35,392 nucleotides of DNA from an uncultured Prevotellaceae bacterium. GTDB lineage: Bacteria > Bacteroidota > Bacteroidia > Bacteroidales > Bacteroidaceae. The stretch is from the NCBI GenBank assembly GCA_947165505.1, contig CAMVAT010000034.1, forward strand, positions 1 through 35,392, written 5' to 3'. This document shows, one piece after another, positions 22,422 through 31,359 of the stretch. Within the stretch, counting starts at the first letter, position 1. Each line of letters begins with the position of its first letter. The notes beneath the pieces were generated by a model, which ran no database searches, had not been told where the DNA came from, and saw only the letters and a program-made list of their open reading frames with translations. Position numbers and translations under genes: made by a program.

Positions 22422-23059
22422 ATATAAAACTCGGAGGCATCTATCCAGCCTGCCCTGAGCGCATATTTGATAGCCTCGTGGGCATTGTTGACCCCGAGCT
22501 TGCGGAAAATATTCTTCCTGTGTGTGGTAATGGTGTGAATGCTCGAGAAGCGCTCCACTGCAATCTCTTTCGTTGTCAAGCCTTTTGCGATACACTTGAC
22601 GATTTCTATCTCTGTAGCCGTGAGTGTGGCTACCGCATCTTGCTCCACCTGGCTATGGAGGATTTTCTCCGCCGCCTTTTGCGAGAGATAGCGGTTGCCA
22701 CGTCCGGCATACAACAGCGCATCCCTGACGGCCTTGAGCGGTTCGTCTTTGAAGACGACGCTAAAGGCCTTTGACGCGTAAGTGACACGTTTGAGGAATT
22801 TGTCGGTGAGCTCGGCACTGAGCAAGACCCATGTAGTCTGTTCAAACCGCTCGCTGACGATGAGCAGACTGTCCTCATTCTCAAAATCGAAAAGCGTATA
22901 GTCGAGCACCACTACCGCCCGCTCATATTGTTTGAGCAGTTGCAGCAGCCTGTTTTTGTCATTGGCGTAAAACACTTGGTTATGCTCGTCTCTCTTCAGA
23001 AAGATTTCGATGGCCGAAGCTGTGAGTTGCTGGTTGTCAGCGATAATAAAGATGCCCAT
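22418..23059 (-). CDS. NarL/FixJ-family response regulator of the sulfur locus
   Basis: A 213-residue protein; the start at 23059 (MGIFIIADNQQ) lies 21 nt past a -7 box, whereas an upstream in-frame ATG would include the promoter. Residues 1-~120 are a receiver-like domain with D8 (a single acid where most have two), phospho-acceptor candidate D53 (VVVLDYTLF), S81 and K104. Residues 147-208 are a LuxR-type HTH (LTATEIEIVKCIAKGLTTKEIA...TITTHRKNIFRKLGV). No histidine kinase gene is in the window. The gene is convergent with the sulfur unit, overlapping it by 4 nt at the stops, and its own promoter bears the operator shared with both sulfur units, so it is the best candidate to bind all three and to control itself. 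Confidence 0.85.
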   Translation of the reverse strand: MGIFIIADNQQLTASAIEIFLKRDEHNQVFYANDKNRLLQLLKQYERAVVVLDYTLFDFENEDSLLIVSERFEQTTWVLLSAELTDKFLKRVTYASKAFSVVFKDEPLKAVRDALLYAGRGNRYLSQKAAEKILHSQVEQDAVATLTATEIEIVKCIAKGLTTKEIAVERFSSIHTITTHRKNIFRKLGVNNAHEAIKYALRAGWIDASEFYI

Positions 23060-23080
23060 GATGCCGTCGTTTTTTGTTTG

Positions 23081-23111
23081 CAAAGTTACGGCTTCACAGG
23101 CATTCTGGTAA
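23081..23111 (-). promoter_or_regulatory. Promoter of the response regulator gene
   Basis: Minus-strand -7 TAACTTTG (23081-23088), with only a poor -33 (TTAC, 23108-23111) at 19 bp. The -7 box is identical to that of the cysK unit. The weak -33 fits activator dependence. Confidence 0.6.
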
Positions 23112-23122
23112 TCGCACATTTA

Positions 23123-23150
23123 GGGTATTCGAATACCCTAAAAAGGGTAT
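23123..23150 (-). promoter_or_regulatory. Three-half-site operator, regulator promoter
   Basis: Read on the minus strand: ATACCC, 6 bp, GGGTAT (23150-23133), 4 bp, ATACCC (23128-23123). The last half-site ends 34 nt before the -7 box, exactly as in the two sulfur-unit promoters. The right two half-sites also form the perfect palindrome GGGTATTCGAATACCC (23123-23138). It implies autoregulation. Confidence 0.75.
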
Positions 23151-23156
23151 TTATGG

Positions 23157-24689
23157 TTATATTCCTAACACTTGGTTGATGCCTTGCTCGCGGTGGCAGA
23201 TGCGGACTTCGATGCCATATTTCTGGTGGAGGTGCTCGGCCAGATGCTGGGCGGAATAGACCGAGCGATGCTGTCCGCCGGTACATCCGAAGGAGAACAT
23301 CAGGTCGGTGAATCCGCGCTGCAAATAACGCTCTACGTGGGCATCGGCCAGCCGATAGACACTGTCGAGGAAGGTGATGATCTCGCCGTCGTCTTCAAGG
23401 AAACGGATGACAGGTTCGTCGAGTCCCGTCAGTTTCTTATACGGCTCATAACGTCCGGGGTTGTGCGTGGAGCGGCAGTCGAACACGTATCCGCCTCCAT
23501 TGCCCGACTCATCGTCGGGTATGCCCTTGCGGTAGGAGAAGCTGAAGACACGCACCACGAGTGGTCCGCGCCCGTCGTATTTCGAGAAAGTGGCGGGTCC
23601 GTCGGTGGGATGCGCCTGATAGACATTGCTGTCGGTGGTGCGGTAGCCGTCGGCACGTGCAGCGGGCTGTTGCTCCACGGGTGCGAACTGCGGAAGTTCG
23701 GTCAACCGGCGCAGCACATCCATGAGATAGGGGTATGGGAAGCAGTCGAGTGTGAGCAGTTCGCGCAGGTTTTGCATGGCGGGCGGTATCGACTCGAGGA
23801 AATGCTTCTTGCGTTCGAAATAACCGCGGAAGCCGTATGCACCCAGCACTTGCAGTGTGCGGAAAAGCACGAACAGACTGAGCCGATCGACAAAATGCCG
23901 GCGCGGCGGCACCTCGCTCACATGCTTGAGCGCATCGTAATACTCATATACCAACTCGCGCCTCAGTTTGTTGGGATAGCGTGCCGACGCCTGCCAGAGG
24001 AATGAGGCGAGGTCGTAGTAGAACGGTCCACGCCGTCCGCCCTGGAAGTCGATGAAATAGGGTTGTCCGTCGGCACCGAGCATCACATTGCGCGCCTGGA
24101 AGTCGCGGTAGAGGAAGCTGTCGGTCTGCTCCGCCGTCAGGTCCTTGGCCATGAGCCGGAAATTGGCCTCGAGCTTCAGTTCATGAAAGTCGAGGTCAAC
24201 AGGTTTCAAAAAACAATATTTGAAGTAATTGAGGTCGAAATGCACGCTCTCCTCATCAAACTCAGGCTGCGGATAGCACTGTGAGAAATCGAGTCCGCGC
24301 GCCCCCCGGATCTGAATCTCGGGCAGGAGCCGGATGGTGCGGCGCAGCAGTTCCTTCTCATGCTGGTTGTATCGTCCGCCGGCCTCGCGTCCGCCCTTGA
24401 TGGCATCGAAGAGCGATGTGGTGCCCAGGTCGGTCTGCAGATAGCGCAGTTCGTCGCTGCTCACTGCGAGCACCTGCGGCACCGGCAGTTGGCGTAGTTG
24501 AAAATGATTGGCGAGTGCGATGAAAGCATGGTTCTCATCGCGTGAGGTGCCGATGACCCCGACGACGGAAGAGCCGTCAGAGGCATAGAAGCGCACATAC
24601 TTCCGGTTGCTGCCGGCACCGGGAATCGGCTCTACCCGGGCGGGAGCAGCGCCGCTCCAATGGGTGTATAATTGAGTGAGGAGTTGCAT
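23157..24689 (-). CDS. AmgK-like sugar kinase fused to a RapZ C-terminal domain
   Basis: A 510-residue two-domain protein. Residues 1-~330 are an aminoglycoside-phosphotransferase-fold kinase with catalytic loop YRDFQARN (194-201, D196, N201) and metal-binding D214 (IDFQGGRRGPFYYDLA). This matches AmgK, which phosphorylates N-acetylmuramate/GlcNAc at the anomeric position before MurU. Residues ~375-505 are the C-terminal domain of RapZ (VRVFSFSYRKGIP, FDCRSTHNPGR, GCTGGQHRSVY at 468-478), which in E. coli senses glucosamine-6-phosphate. There is no RapZ ATPase half. The fusion suggests an amino-sugar kinase controlled by an amino-sugar-phosphate-sensing domain (inference). The partner MurU-like enzyme is at 7618-8709. 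It follows the small membrane protein gene by 22 nt. Confidence 0.85.
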   Translation of the reverse strand: MQLLTQLYTHWSGAAPARVEPIPGAGSNRKYVRFYASDGSSVVGVIGTSRDENHAFIALANHFQLRQLPVPQVLAVSSDELRYLQTDLGTTSLFDAIKGGREAGGRYNQHEKELLRRTIRLLPEIQIRGARGLDFSQCYPQPEFDEESVHFDLNYFKYCFLKPVDLDFHELKLEANFRLMAKDLTAEQTDSFLYRDFQARNVMLGADGQPYFIDFQGGRRGPFYYDLASFLWQASARYPNKLRRELVYEYYDALKHVSEVPPRRHFVDRLSLFVLFRTLQVLGAYGFRGYFERKKHFLESIPPAMQNLRELLTLDCFPYPYLMDVLRRLTELPQFAPVEQQPAARADGYRTTDSNVYQAHPTDGPATFSKYDGRGPLVVRVFSFSYRKGIPDDESGNGGGYVFDCRSTHNPGRYEPYKKLTGLDEPVIRFLEDDGEIITFLDSVYRLADAHVERYLQRGFTDLMFSFGCTGGQHRSVYSAQHLAEHLHQKYGIEVRICHREQGINQVLGI

Positions 24690-24711
24690 TTTTAACTACT
24701 TAACTACGTAA

Positions 24712-24903
24712 TTATTCTGTTTCATTCTCCTTCTCTTGTCTTTTGCGCTCCAGTTTGTCGCAGAAGCGGCCCCAGGCGAAATCGCCGAGTACAATAAGGA
24801 TGAGGATGCCCAATGACATCCAGAACGACTGAGTCATCACGAGCAGTCCGAGTGAGATGATGACAAACAGTATGATATGCGTGATACGTTGTTTATTGTT
24901 CAT
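24712..24903 (-). CDS. Small membrane protein before amgK
   Basis: A 63-residue product, MNNKQRITH then two hydrophobic segments (~9-24 and ~29-44), then a charged tail (CDKLERKRQEKENETE). The ATG at 24903 is favoured because the promoter -7 box lies just upstream; a longer frame to 25023 would run through the promoter repeat. Family not recognised. The same transcript should carry amgK-rapZ. Confidence 0.6.
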   Translation of the reverse strand: MNNKQRITHIILFVIISLGLLVMTQSFWMSLGILILIVLGDFAWGRFCDKLERKRQEKENETE

Positions 24904-24909
24904 AGCGGT

Positions 24910-24974
24910 GCAAAGGTACGAATAAGCGAGCAAAAAGCAAAAGTTTTTTTGCTTTTTCGAGCGTGAGTACCTTC
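24910..24974. repeat. Promoter-bearing ~66-bp repeat, second copy
   Basis: Opposite orientation to 12729-12794: GCAAAGGTACGAATAAGCGAG, stem AAAAAGCAAAA/TTTTGCTTTTT (24932-24942 with 24947-24957), CGAGCGTGAGTACCTTCG. A further TTCAAAGGTAC follows at 24983-24993. Confidence 0.7.
24911..24941 (-). promoter_or_regulatory. Promoter of the small membrane protein-amgK unit
   Basis: Minus strand: TTTG (24938-24941), 19 bp, TACCTTTG (24911-24918), a full consensus match. The ATG at 24903 is 7 nt past the -7 box, so the transcript is almost leaderless. Confidence 0.75.
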
Positions 24975-25030
24975 GAACGAAGTTCAAAGGTACAATATTA
25001 TTATGAAAAACGGGAAAAAACATGATTCAT

Positions 25031-25061
25031 TTTGTCATTTGGATAATTATCATTATCTTTG
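25031..25061 (+). promoter_or_regulatory. Promoter of the second BspA-like gene
   Basis: TTTG (25031-25034), 19 bp, TATCTTTG (25054-25061), a full consensus match with a 17-nt leader to the ATG at 25079. Confidence 0.8.
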
Positions 25062-25078
25062 AGCCAAAATTAGCCGCT

Positions 25079-27523
25079 ATGACGAAGTTACTGCTATCAA
25101 TACTGACAATGATGGTTATGAGCATGCACGCCACCGCCCAAGAGAGCCAAGAGACATTTCACGTAGGCCATCTCTACTATCAGGCCACATCGGCCACCAC
25201 CGCCAAAGTGGTACGCCCGGAGATGATTCCCCCCAAGAAAGCGTTGCCTATCTCCTATTATTATGACGAATATCTGGTGCCCGGCTCCGTGCAAGCCCCC
25301 GACGGCCGTCGGTTGACCGTCACGTGCATCGGTGAGGGCGCTTTCCATGTGCAACAAGGCCAAGGGCAATACCGCGTGGTGCTGTCCGCCACCATCAGGG
25401 AGATAGAGAAAGAGGCCTTCTTTTCCACCTCTGTGACCGACATCGTATTAAACGACGGTCTGGAAGTGATAGGCGAGGAAGCTTTTTCACATTCTGAGTT
25501 GAAGCGCCTGTCTATCCCCGGCAGCGTGCGCACGATGGGCAAGGGCATTCTGACAGAAAGCAAGATAGAAGAGCTGAACGTGCTTGACGGGGTGAGGCAG
25601 CTGCCAGAAGAAATGTGCTACCGTGCCCAGTCGCTCAGGTCGGTCACGCTGGGCAGCAGCATCCGTGAAATCGGTGAAAGCGCCTTCCGTGAGTGCCCGG
25701 AGCTGTCGGTCTTCCGTTGGCCTTCGCAACTGACCACCATCGCCCCGTACACCTTTTCTGAGAGTGGCATGAACAACGGCCATCTGCCCGGTCGTCTCCA
25801 GCATATCGGCGACTTCGCCTTCTGGGGCGCCCAACTGACCGACGTGTCGATACCCGCATCGTTGAAGTCGTTTGGCGAAGGTGCATTCGACTGCACGACC
25901 ATCACCTCGTTCACCGTGGCTCCCGGCAGTGCCACCTACGCCTCGCACGAGGGGTTGCTGTTGAACAAGAACAAGACTACCATCGTATGCGCCCCCTTAG
26001 GCCAGACGGGTCACGTGCATCTGCCCTCCACCCTGCGCGAGGTAGGCGAATGGGCGTTTCTGAACAGCACGATAGAGGAAGTGACCATCCCGTCGTCGGT
26101 AAAAGTGCTGCACAAAGGAGCATTTGAACAGTGCGAGCATTTGCGCACGGTGCATTTCAGCGAGGGACTTGAGCGTATAGAAAAAGAAGCCTTCCGCAAA
26201 TGTAGCAGTCTGAACCACGTGCAACTGCCCGCCTCGCTCCGCCACTTGGAGGGCTCCGCTTTTGTCTTCTGCGACTCGTTGCGCGACTTCCACATCCATC
26301 CGTCGAACCGGCACTTCTCCGTAGTCGACGGCGACCTGTACGATGCGCAGAAGACCACGCTCATCAAAGTGGCCTACGATAAGCAAGGAGCCTACGCCGT
26401 GGCCGACGGGGTGACAGCCATCGGACCGTATGCGTTCGCCTCGTGCGAGCATATCACCAGCGTGACGATGCCCCATAGCGTGCGCCATATCGGCAAGGGT
26501 GCATTCATCCATTGCAAGGACATCAGCGACCTTGCCCTTTCAGACCAGATAGAAGAGATAGGCGACTGGGCCTTCTGCGGTTGCGAGAAGATGACCCGCT
26601 ACTCACTGCCATCATCATTGAAAAAGATAGGCGCATACGCCTTTGATGCCAACACGTCGCTGACAGAGATGACCATTCCCGTGGGTGTGACCGAACTGCC
26701 AGACGGACTTTGGCGCGACTGCCTACGGCTGCGTTCGGTGCAGTTGCCCGACGGGCTCACCCGCATGGGCGATCTGGTCTTTCAAAAATGCGAAGCGATA
26801 GATACCATCGTCCTGCCCTCAAAGATACAGACGATAGGCAGTTCCGCGTTTGCCGAATGTCATTCGCTCCGCCATCTGACACTGCCCTCATCACTCCGAG
26901 CCATCCCCAACAGCATGGTACGCGCATGCAAGCAGTTGAAGGAGTTGGTACTGCCCGAGCGTTTAGACAGCATTCAGGAGAACGGGCTGTCCCACTGCGG
27001 TCTGACGTCGCTGACCATCCCCGCCAGTGTGCGCCATATCGGCCGCTTCGCTTTCAACCAGTGTGAACAGTTGAGCGAGTTGGTGCTACCATCAGGACTG
27101 AGTGAGATTTGCGACGGCACATTCAGTCACTGCAAGTCGCTGGCATCCGTCGCGCTGCCCAAAGGCATCCGCAAGATAGGCGACTACGCATTCTCTTATT
27201 GCGAGTCGCTGGAAGCGATTGTCGTGCCCGAGGGGGTGGATACGCTGGGCAAACGCTCGTTTGAGTTCTGCACTGCGCTGCACGTCATCGACCTGCCCTC
27301 GACGCTGAAGGAAATCGGCTGGGACTCGTTTGTGCGGGTTGACAAGCCGCAGAAACTCATCTTCCGCTCCCCCACCCCTCCCGCCGGCGGCCTGGGCATC
27401 CCTCCGACCTATCTGAACCGCGCCACCGTCTATCTGCCCGAAGGTTCGTTCAGGGCATACGCCGACTCGCGTTTGCTACACGATTATTACAGTTTGGAAT
27501 CGAAGGCGAAAGTGATAGAATAA
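25079..27523 (+). CDS. BspA-like leucine-rich-repeat secreted protein
   Basis: An 814-residue exported protein. The ATG at 25079 opens the signal peptide MTKLLLSILTMMVMSMHATAQ and lies just past a strong promoter; an earlier ATG at 25022 would include that promoter. Nearly the whole mature protein is LRR_5/BspA repeats (IGdyAF..Ce.l..v.lP.slr.Ig), about 25-30 units from residue ~65 to ~770, with a short non-repeat end (TYLNRATVYLPEGSFRAY...). It lacks the KGIYI..GKK tail of the protein at 771-2480, so the two are probably anchored or exported differently. Unlike that gene it shares the GC-rich composition of its surroundings. The ligand is unknown. Confidence 0.88.
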   Translation: MTKLLLSILTMMVMSMHATAQESQETFHVGHLYYQATSATTAKVVRPEMIPPKKALPISYYYDEYLVPGSVQAPDGRRLTVTCIGEGAFHVQQGQGQYRVVLSATIREIEKEAFFSTSVTDIVLNDGLEVIGEEAFSHSELKRLSIPGSVRTMGKGILTESKIEELNVLDGVRQLPEEMCYRAQSLRSVTLGSSIREIGESAFRECPELSVFRWPSQLTTIAPYTFSESGMNNGHLPGRLQHIGDFAFWGAQLTDVSIPASLKSFGEGAFDCTTITSFTVAPGSATYASHEGLLLNKNKTTIVCAPLGQTGHVHLPSTLREVGEWAFLNSTIEEVTIPSSVKVLHKGAFEQCEHLRTVHFSEGLERIEKEAFRKCSSLNHVQLPASLRHLEGSAFVFCDSLRDFHIHPSNRHFSVVDGDLYDAQKTTLIKVAYDKQGAYAVADGVTAIGPYAFASCEHITSVTMPHSVRHIGKGAFIHCKDISDLALSDQIEEIGDWAFCGCEKMTRYSLPSSLKKIGAYAFDANTSLTEMTIPVGVTELPDGLWRDCLRLRSVQLPDGLTRMGDLVFQKCEAIDTIVLPSKIQTIGSSAFAECHSLRHLTLPSSLRAIPNSMVRACKQLKELVLPERLDSIQENGLSHCGLTSLTIPASVRHIGRFAFNQCEQLSELVLPSGLSEICDGTFSHCKSLASVALPKGIRKIGDYAFSYCESLEAIVVPEGVDTLGKRSFEFCTALHVIDLPSTLKEIGWDSFVRVDKPQKLIFRSPTPPAGGLGIPPTYLNRATVYLPEGSFRAYADSRLLHDYYSLESKAKVIE

Positions 27524-27990
27524 TAAGAACGTATATACTGGAATGACATCTGACCATAAATATATCGTGCGCGATATATTGTTAAACATCCTTAAAACCC
27601 AAAGAATGATTGCGAAACCATCAAATAAAAAAATCGGATGTTTCACAACAACCGATTTTCAAAAAACAAACTACTTAAAAACTAATCTACTAAAACAAAT
27701 CAAAAAAATATCTTTTTTGGGCCTCGCCCAATACTTTTCAGTCGATTTTCGATGCAAAGTTATGGAGCAAAAACGCATTTTGCAAGTTTTTTATGCAAAA
27801 AAAACGCTATTTTTGATAAAAATACCCATAAATTGTTACCATTTTCTTCCATCGTTCGCAATTTTGCAAAGTGTAGATTGCAAAATCGCTCATTTAGAGG
27901 ATATTGCAAGACACCAATAAGAAAGCCCTATTCACTATGCCGATTTTTGTTGTTTTTCCGCCACGATGAAGCCGTCTGCATGAGAGCCAA
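27524..27990. other. AT-rich gene-free stretch
   Basis: No credible protein gene; the longest open frame (27543-27920) has no family features and low-complexity, Lys/Ile/Phe-rich composition. It holds a palindrome AATATATCG-TGCG-CGATATATT (27559-27580) just after the BspA-like gene, a minus-strand promoter-like pair and a hairpin with T-run (next entry), and TTGGG-CCTCG-CCCAA (27717-27731). Confidence 0.6.
27622..27786 (-). ncRNA. Candidate short minus-strand transcript
   Basis: A minus-strand -7 box TAACTTTG (27755-27762) with CTTG 20 bp upstream (27783-27786), and ~95 bp further on a stem AAAATCGG/CCGATTTT (27630-27637 with 27652-27659) followed on that strand by a run of T. Together they would make an RNA of roughly 110-125 nt containing a second hairpin (27717-27731). 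No coding frame fits. The evidence is only the pairing of signals, so this is speculative. Confidence 0.25.
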
Positions 27991-28024
27991 ACAAATAAAA
28001 GCCGAAAGTACAATGACTTTCGGC
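27991..28024 (-). terminator. Intrinsic terminator of groES-groEL
   Basis: A perfect 9-bp stem GCCGAAAGT/ACTTTCGGC (28001-28009 with 28016-28024), followed on the minus strand by TTTTATTTGT. It lies 24 nt past the groEL stop. Confidence 0.85.
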
Positions 28025-28047
28025 TTCATATTTTGTCGGGTGATGGA

Positions 28048-29820
<1,773 letters not shown>

Positions 29821-29821
29821 A

Positions 29822-30091
29822 TTATGCAAGGATAGCGAGCACGTCGCTCTGCCGCATGATGAGATATTTCTCGCCGTCGAGTTCGATTTCAGTGCCGGCA
29901 TATTTGCCATAGAGCACCACGTCGCCCTCTTTGAGCACCATTTCTTCGTCTTTTGTGCCATGTCCGGCAGCGACGATTTTTCCACGCAATGGTTTTTCTT
30001 TTGCTGTGTCGGGGATAATGATACCGCCAATTTTCTCTTCAGCCGGTGCGGGAAGCACGAGCACGCGGTCTGCTAAAGGTTTGATGTTCAT
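29822..30091 (-). CDS. groS: Co-chaperonin GroES (10 kDa)
   Basis: An 89-residue lid protein of the GroEL chaperonin. The start at 30091 ([14 protein letters not shown]) is the conserved family start. Mobile loop [33 protein letters not shown] and [13 protein letters not shown] are all present. It heads the groES-groEL operon. No CIRCE-type element (TTAGCACTC) was seen upstream; instead a TGCCA/TGGCA cluster lies at 30152-30205. Confidence 0.96.
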   Translation of the reverse strand: MNIKPLADRVLVLPAPAEEKIGGIIIPDTAKEKPLRGKIVAAGHGTKDEEMVLKEGDVVLYGKYAGTEIELDGEKYLIMRQSDVLAILA

Positions 30092-30151
30092 AGTGTTATA
30101 TGATTTTAAATGATTAAAAATTCTTTTCACCCACTATTATAGCGAAAAGTA

Positions 30152-30205
30152 TGCCAAAATGGTCATGGCACTTATTTTGGCAGAAATATTATGCCATTTT
30201 TGGCA
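30152..30205. promoter_or_regulatory. TGCCA/TGGCA half-site cluster upstream of groES
   Basis: Five half-sites: TGCCA (30152), TGGCA (30166), TGGCA (30178), and the palindrome TGCCATTTTTGGCA (30192-30205). On the groES strand TTCTGCCAAAA occurs twice. They lie 60-115 nt upstream of the groES ATG, where a heat-shock regulator could act. The identity of such a factor is unknown. A TATAAT-like string (minus strand, ~30137-30142) is nearby, but no TAnnTTTG box was seen. Confidence 0.4.
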
Positions 30206-30215
30206 GAATACGGCC

Positions 30216-31319
30216 TCATTCACTCACATATTTTTCAAGCAGATCGATACGCCCTGTAATATCTCTGTTGGCAGCATAATAATTGATGAACCGCGCGAAA
30301 ATCGCCTTTTTTCCGTTGTCATCCACATCTTTGACGTTGTGTTTGAGCGCGTACTCCACATACGCGGCCACATAAGCAGAGATATAAGGGGCAGCCTTTT
30401 CTTGGTCGGCCACCAACAGGATGGTAATCGACTCATCGACCACGATATTGACATCAGGCGACGTAATCGCCCACTTAGAGATATAGCGCTCGATGGCGGG
30501 AATCTGTGCGTCGTCGGCGGGATGGTCCAGATAATACATGGCACATATCAGTGCCTCGCGGTTGTGCTGCCGGCAACCTTCAGGTGTAGCTATCCCGTCG
30601 ATATCGAAGCGATGACTTTTCTTTTCCTTCAGTTCGGCTATTTTGTCTTCTATCTTTTTGGCATTATCCCTATCGCCGGCATCTTCATAGAACCGCTGCA
30701 GGTAAGGCAGCTCGTCGATGTATTCGTCTGACAGTTCGCCGTAAAGGTCTTTCAGTATGGCCAAGGAGCGCAATTCATATTTGATGGCAGCATTGATCTT
30801 GCCATCAGCCCATGAGTATTCCGCACAGTGCAACAATATCGAGGCCATGTCATGGTCGTTGCGCAATAATGCCTCATAGACGCCGAGTGATTGAAGAGAA
30901 TACTCCAGCGCCTCTTTGTTTTGGCCAAGGTTGGCATAATAATAAGCGAGGTTGTCGAGGAAGATGGCATACGTATCGTCTTGTGTGCTGACATACTTGC
31001 CCCACAAGTCGATGGCCTGCCGTGTGACGCTGACCGCCTTTTCTTTCTGGCCCAAACGCAGATACGCTCGAGGCAGGAAACCCAGCGAAGCTATATAAGT
31101 GCTGTCAGACTCCCCGTACATGCGCTTCAGGATCTCGGTCTCCCGCCATTTGAACTGCAGCGCATTGTCATAATCTTTGCTTAAGAAACACTCTTTCGCA
31201 GCGGAGTCGAGTTGATGACAATATGCGTCGTTGAGCATATCCGGAGTGATGTCGTTTTGCGCCTTCGCAGGGGTCAAGGCGAAGAGCATCAAGGATAATA
31301 GGAATACAAGATGTTTCAT
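30216..31319 (-). CDS. Exported TPR-like repeat protein
   Basis: A 367-residue protein with signal peptide MKHLVFLLSLMLFALTPAKAQ. Residues ~30-220 are helical repeats of tetratricopeptide type (YDNALQFKWRETEILKRMYG, LGQKEKAVSVTRQAIDLWG, LGQNKEALEYSLQSLGVYEAL, INAAIKYELRSLAILKDLYG). Helical C-terminal region without clear repeats. It is likely a periplasmic scaffold; partner and function are unknown. It follows the CE2-like esterase by 40 nt on the same strand and may share its transcript. Confidence 0.7.
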   Translation of the reverse strand: MKHLVFLLSLMLFALTPAKAQNDITPDMLNDAYCHQLDSAAKECFLSKDYDNALQFKWRETEILKRMYGESDSTYIASLGFLPRAYLRLGQKEKAVSVTRQAIDLWGKYVSTQDDTYAIFLDNLAYYYANLGQNKEALEYSLQSLGVYEALLRNDHDMASILLHCAEYSWADGKINAAIKYELRSLAILKDLYGELSDEYIDELPYLQRFYEDAGDRDNAKKIEDKIAELKEKKSHRFDIDGIATPEGCRQHNREALICAMYYLDHPADDAQIPAIERYISKWAITSPDVNIVVDESITILLVADQEKAAPYISAYVAAYVEYALKHNVKDVDDNGKKAIFARFINYYAANRDITGRIDLLEKYVSE

Positions 31320-31359
31320 GGCGTTTATATTAAATGATATAGGTTATAAAGACAAGGCA

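Noticed and set aside
27543..27920. 125-residue plus-strand frame
   Set aside because: AT-rich low-complexity product with no recognisable domain, no promoter, and overlap with hairpins on the other strand.
30150..30182. Sigma-54 promoter upstream of groES (TGGCA ... GC)
   Set aside because: The GG and GC pairs are not at the required 11-base spacing in any register on either strand.
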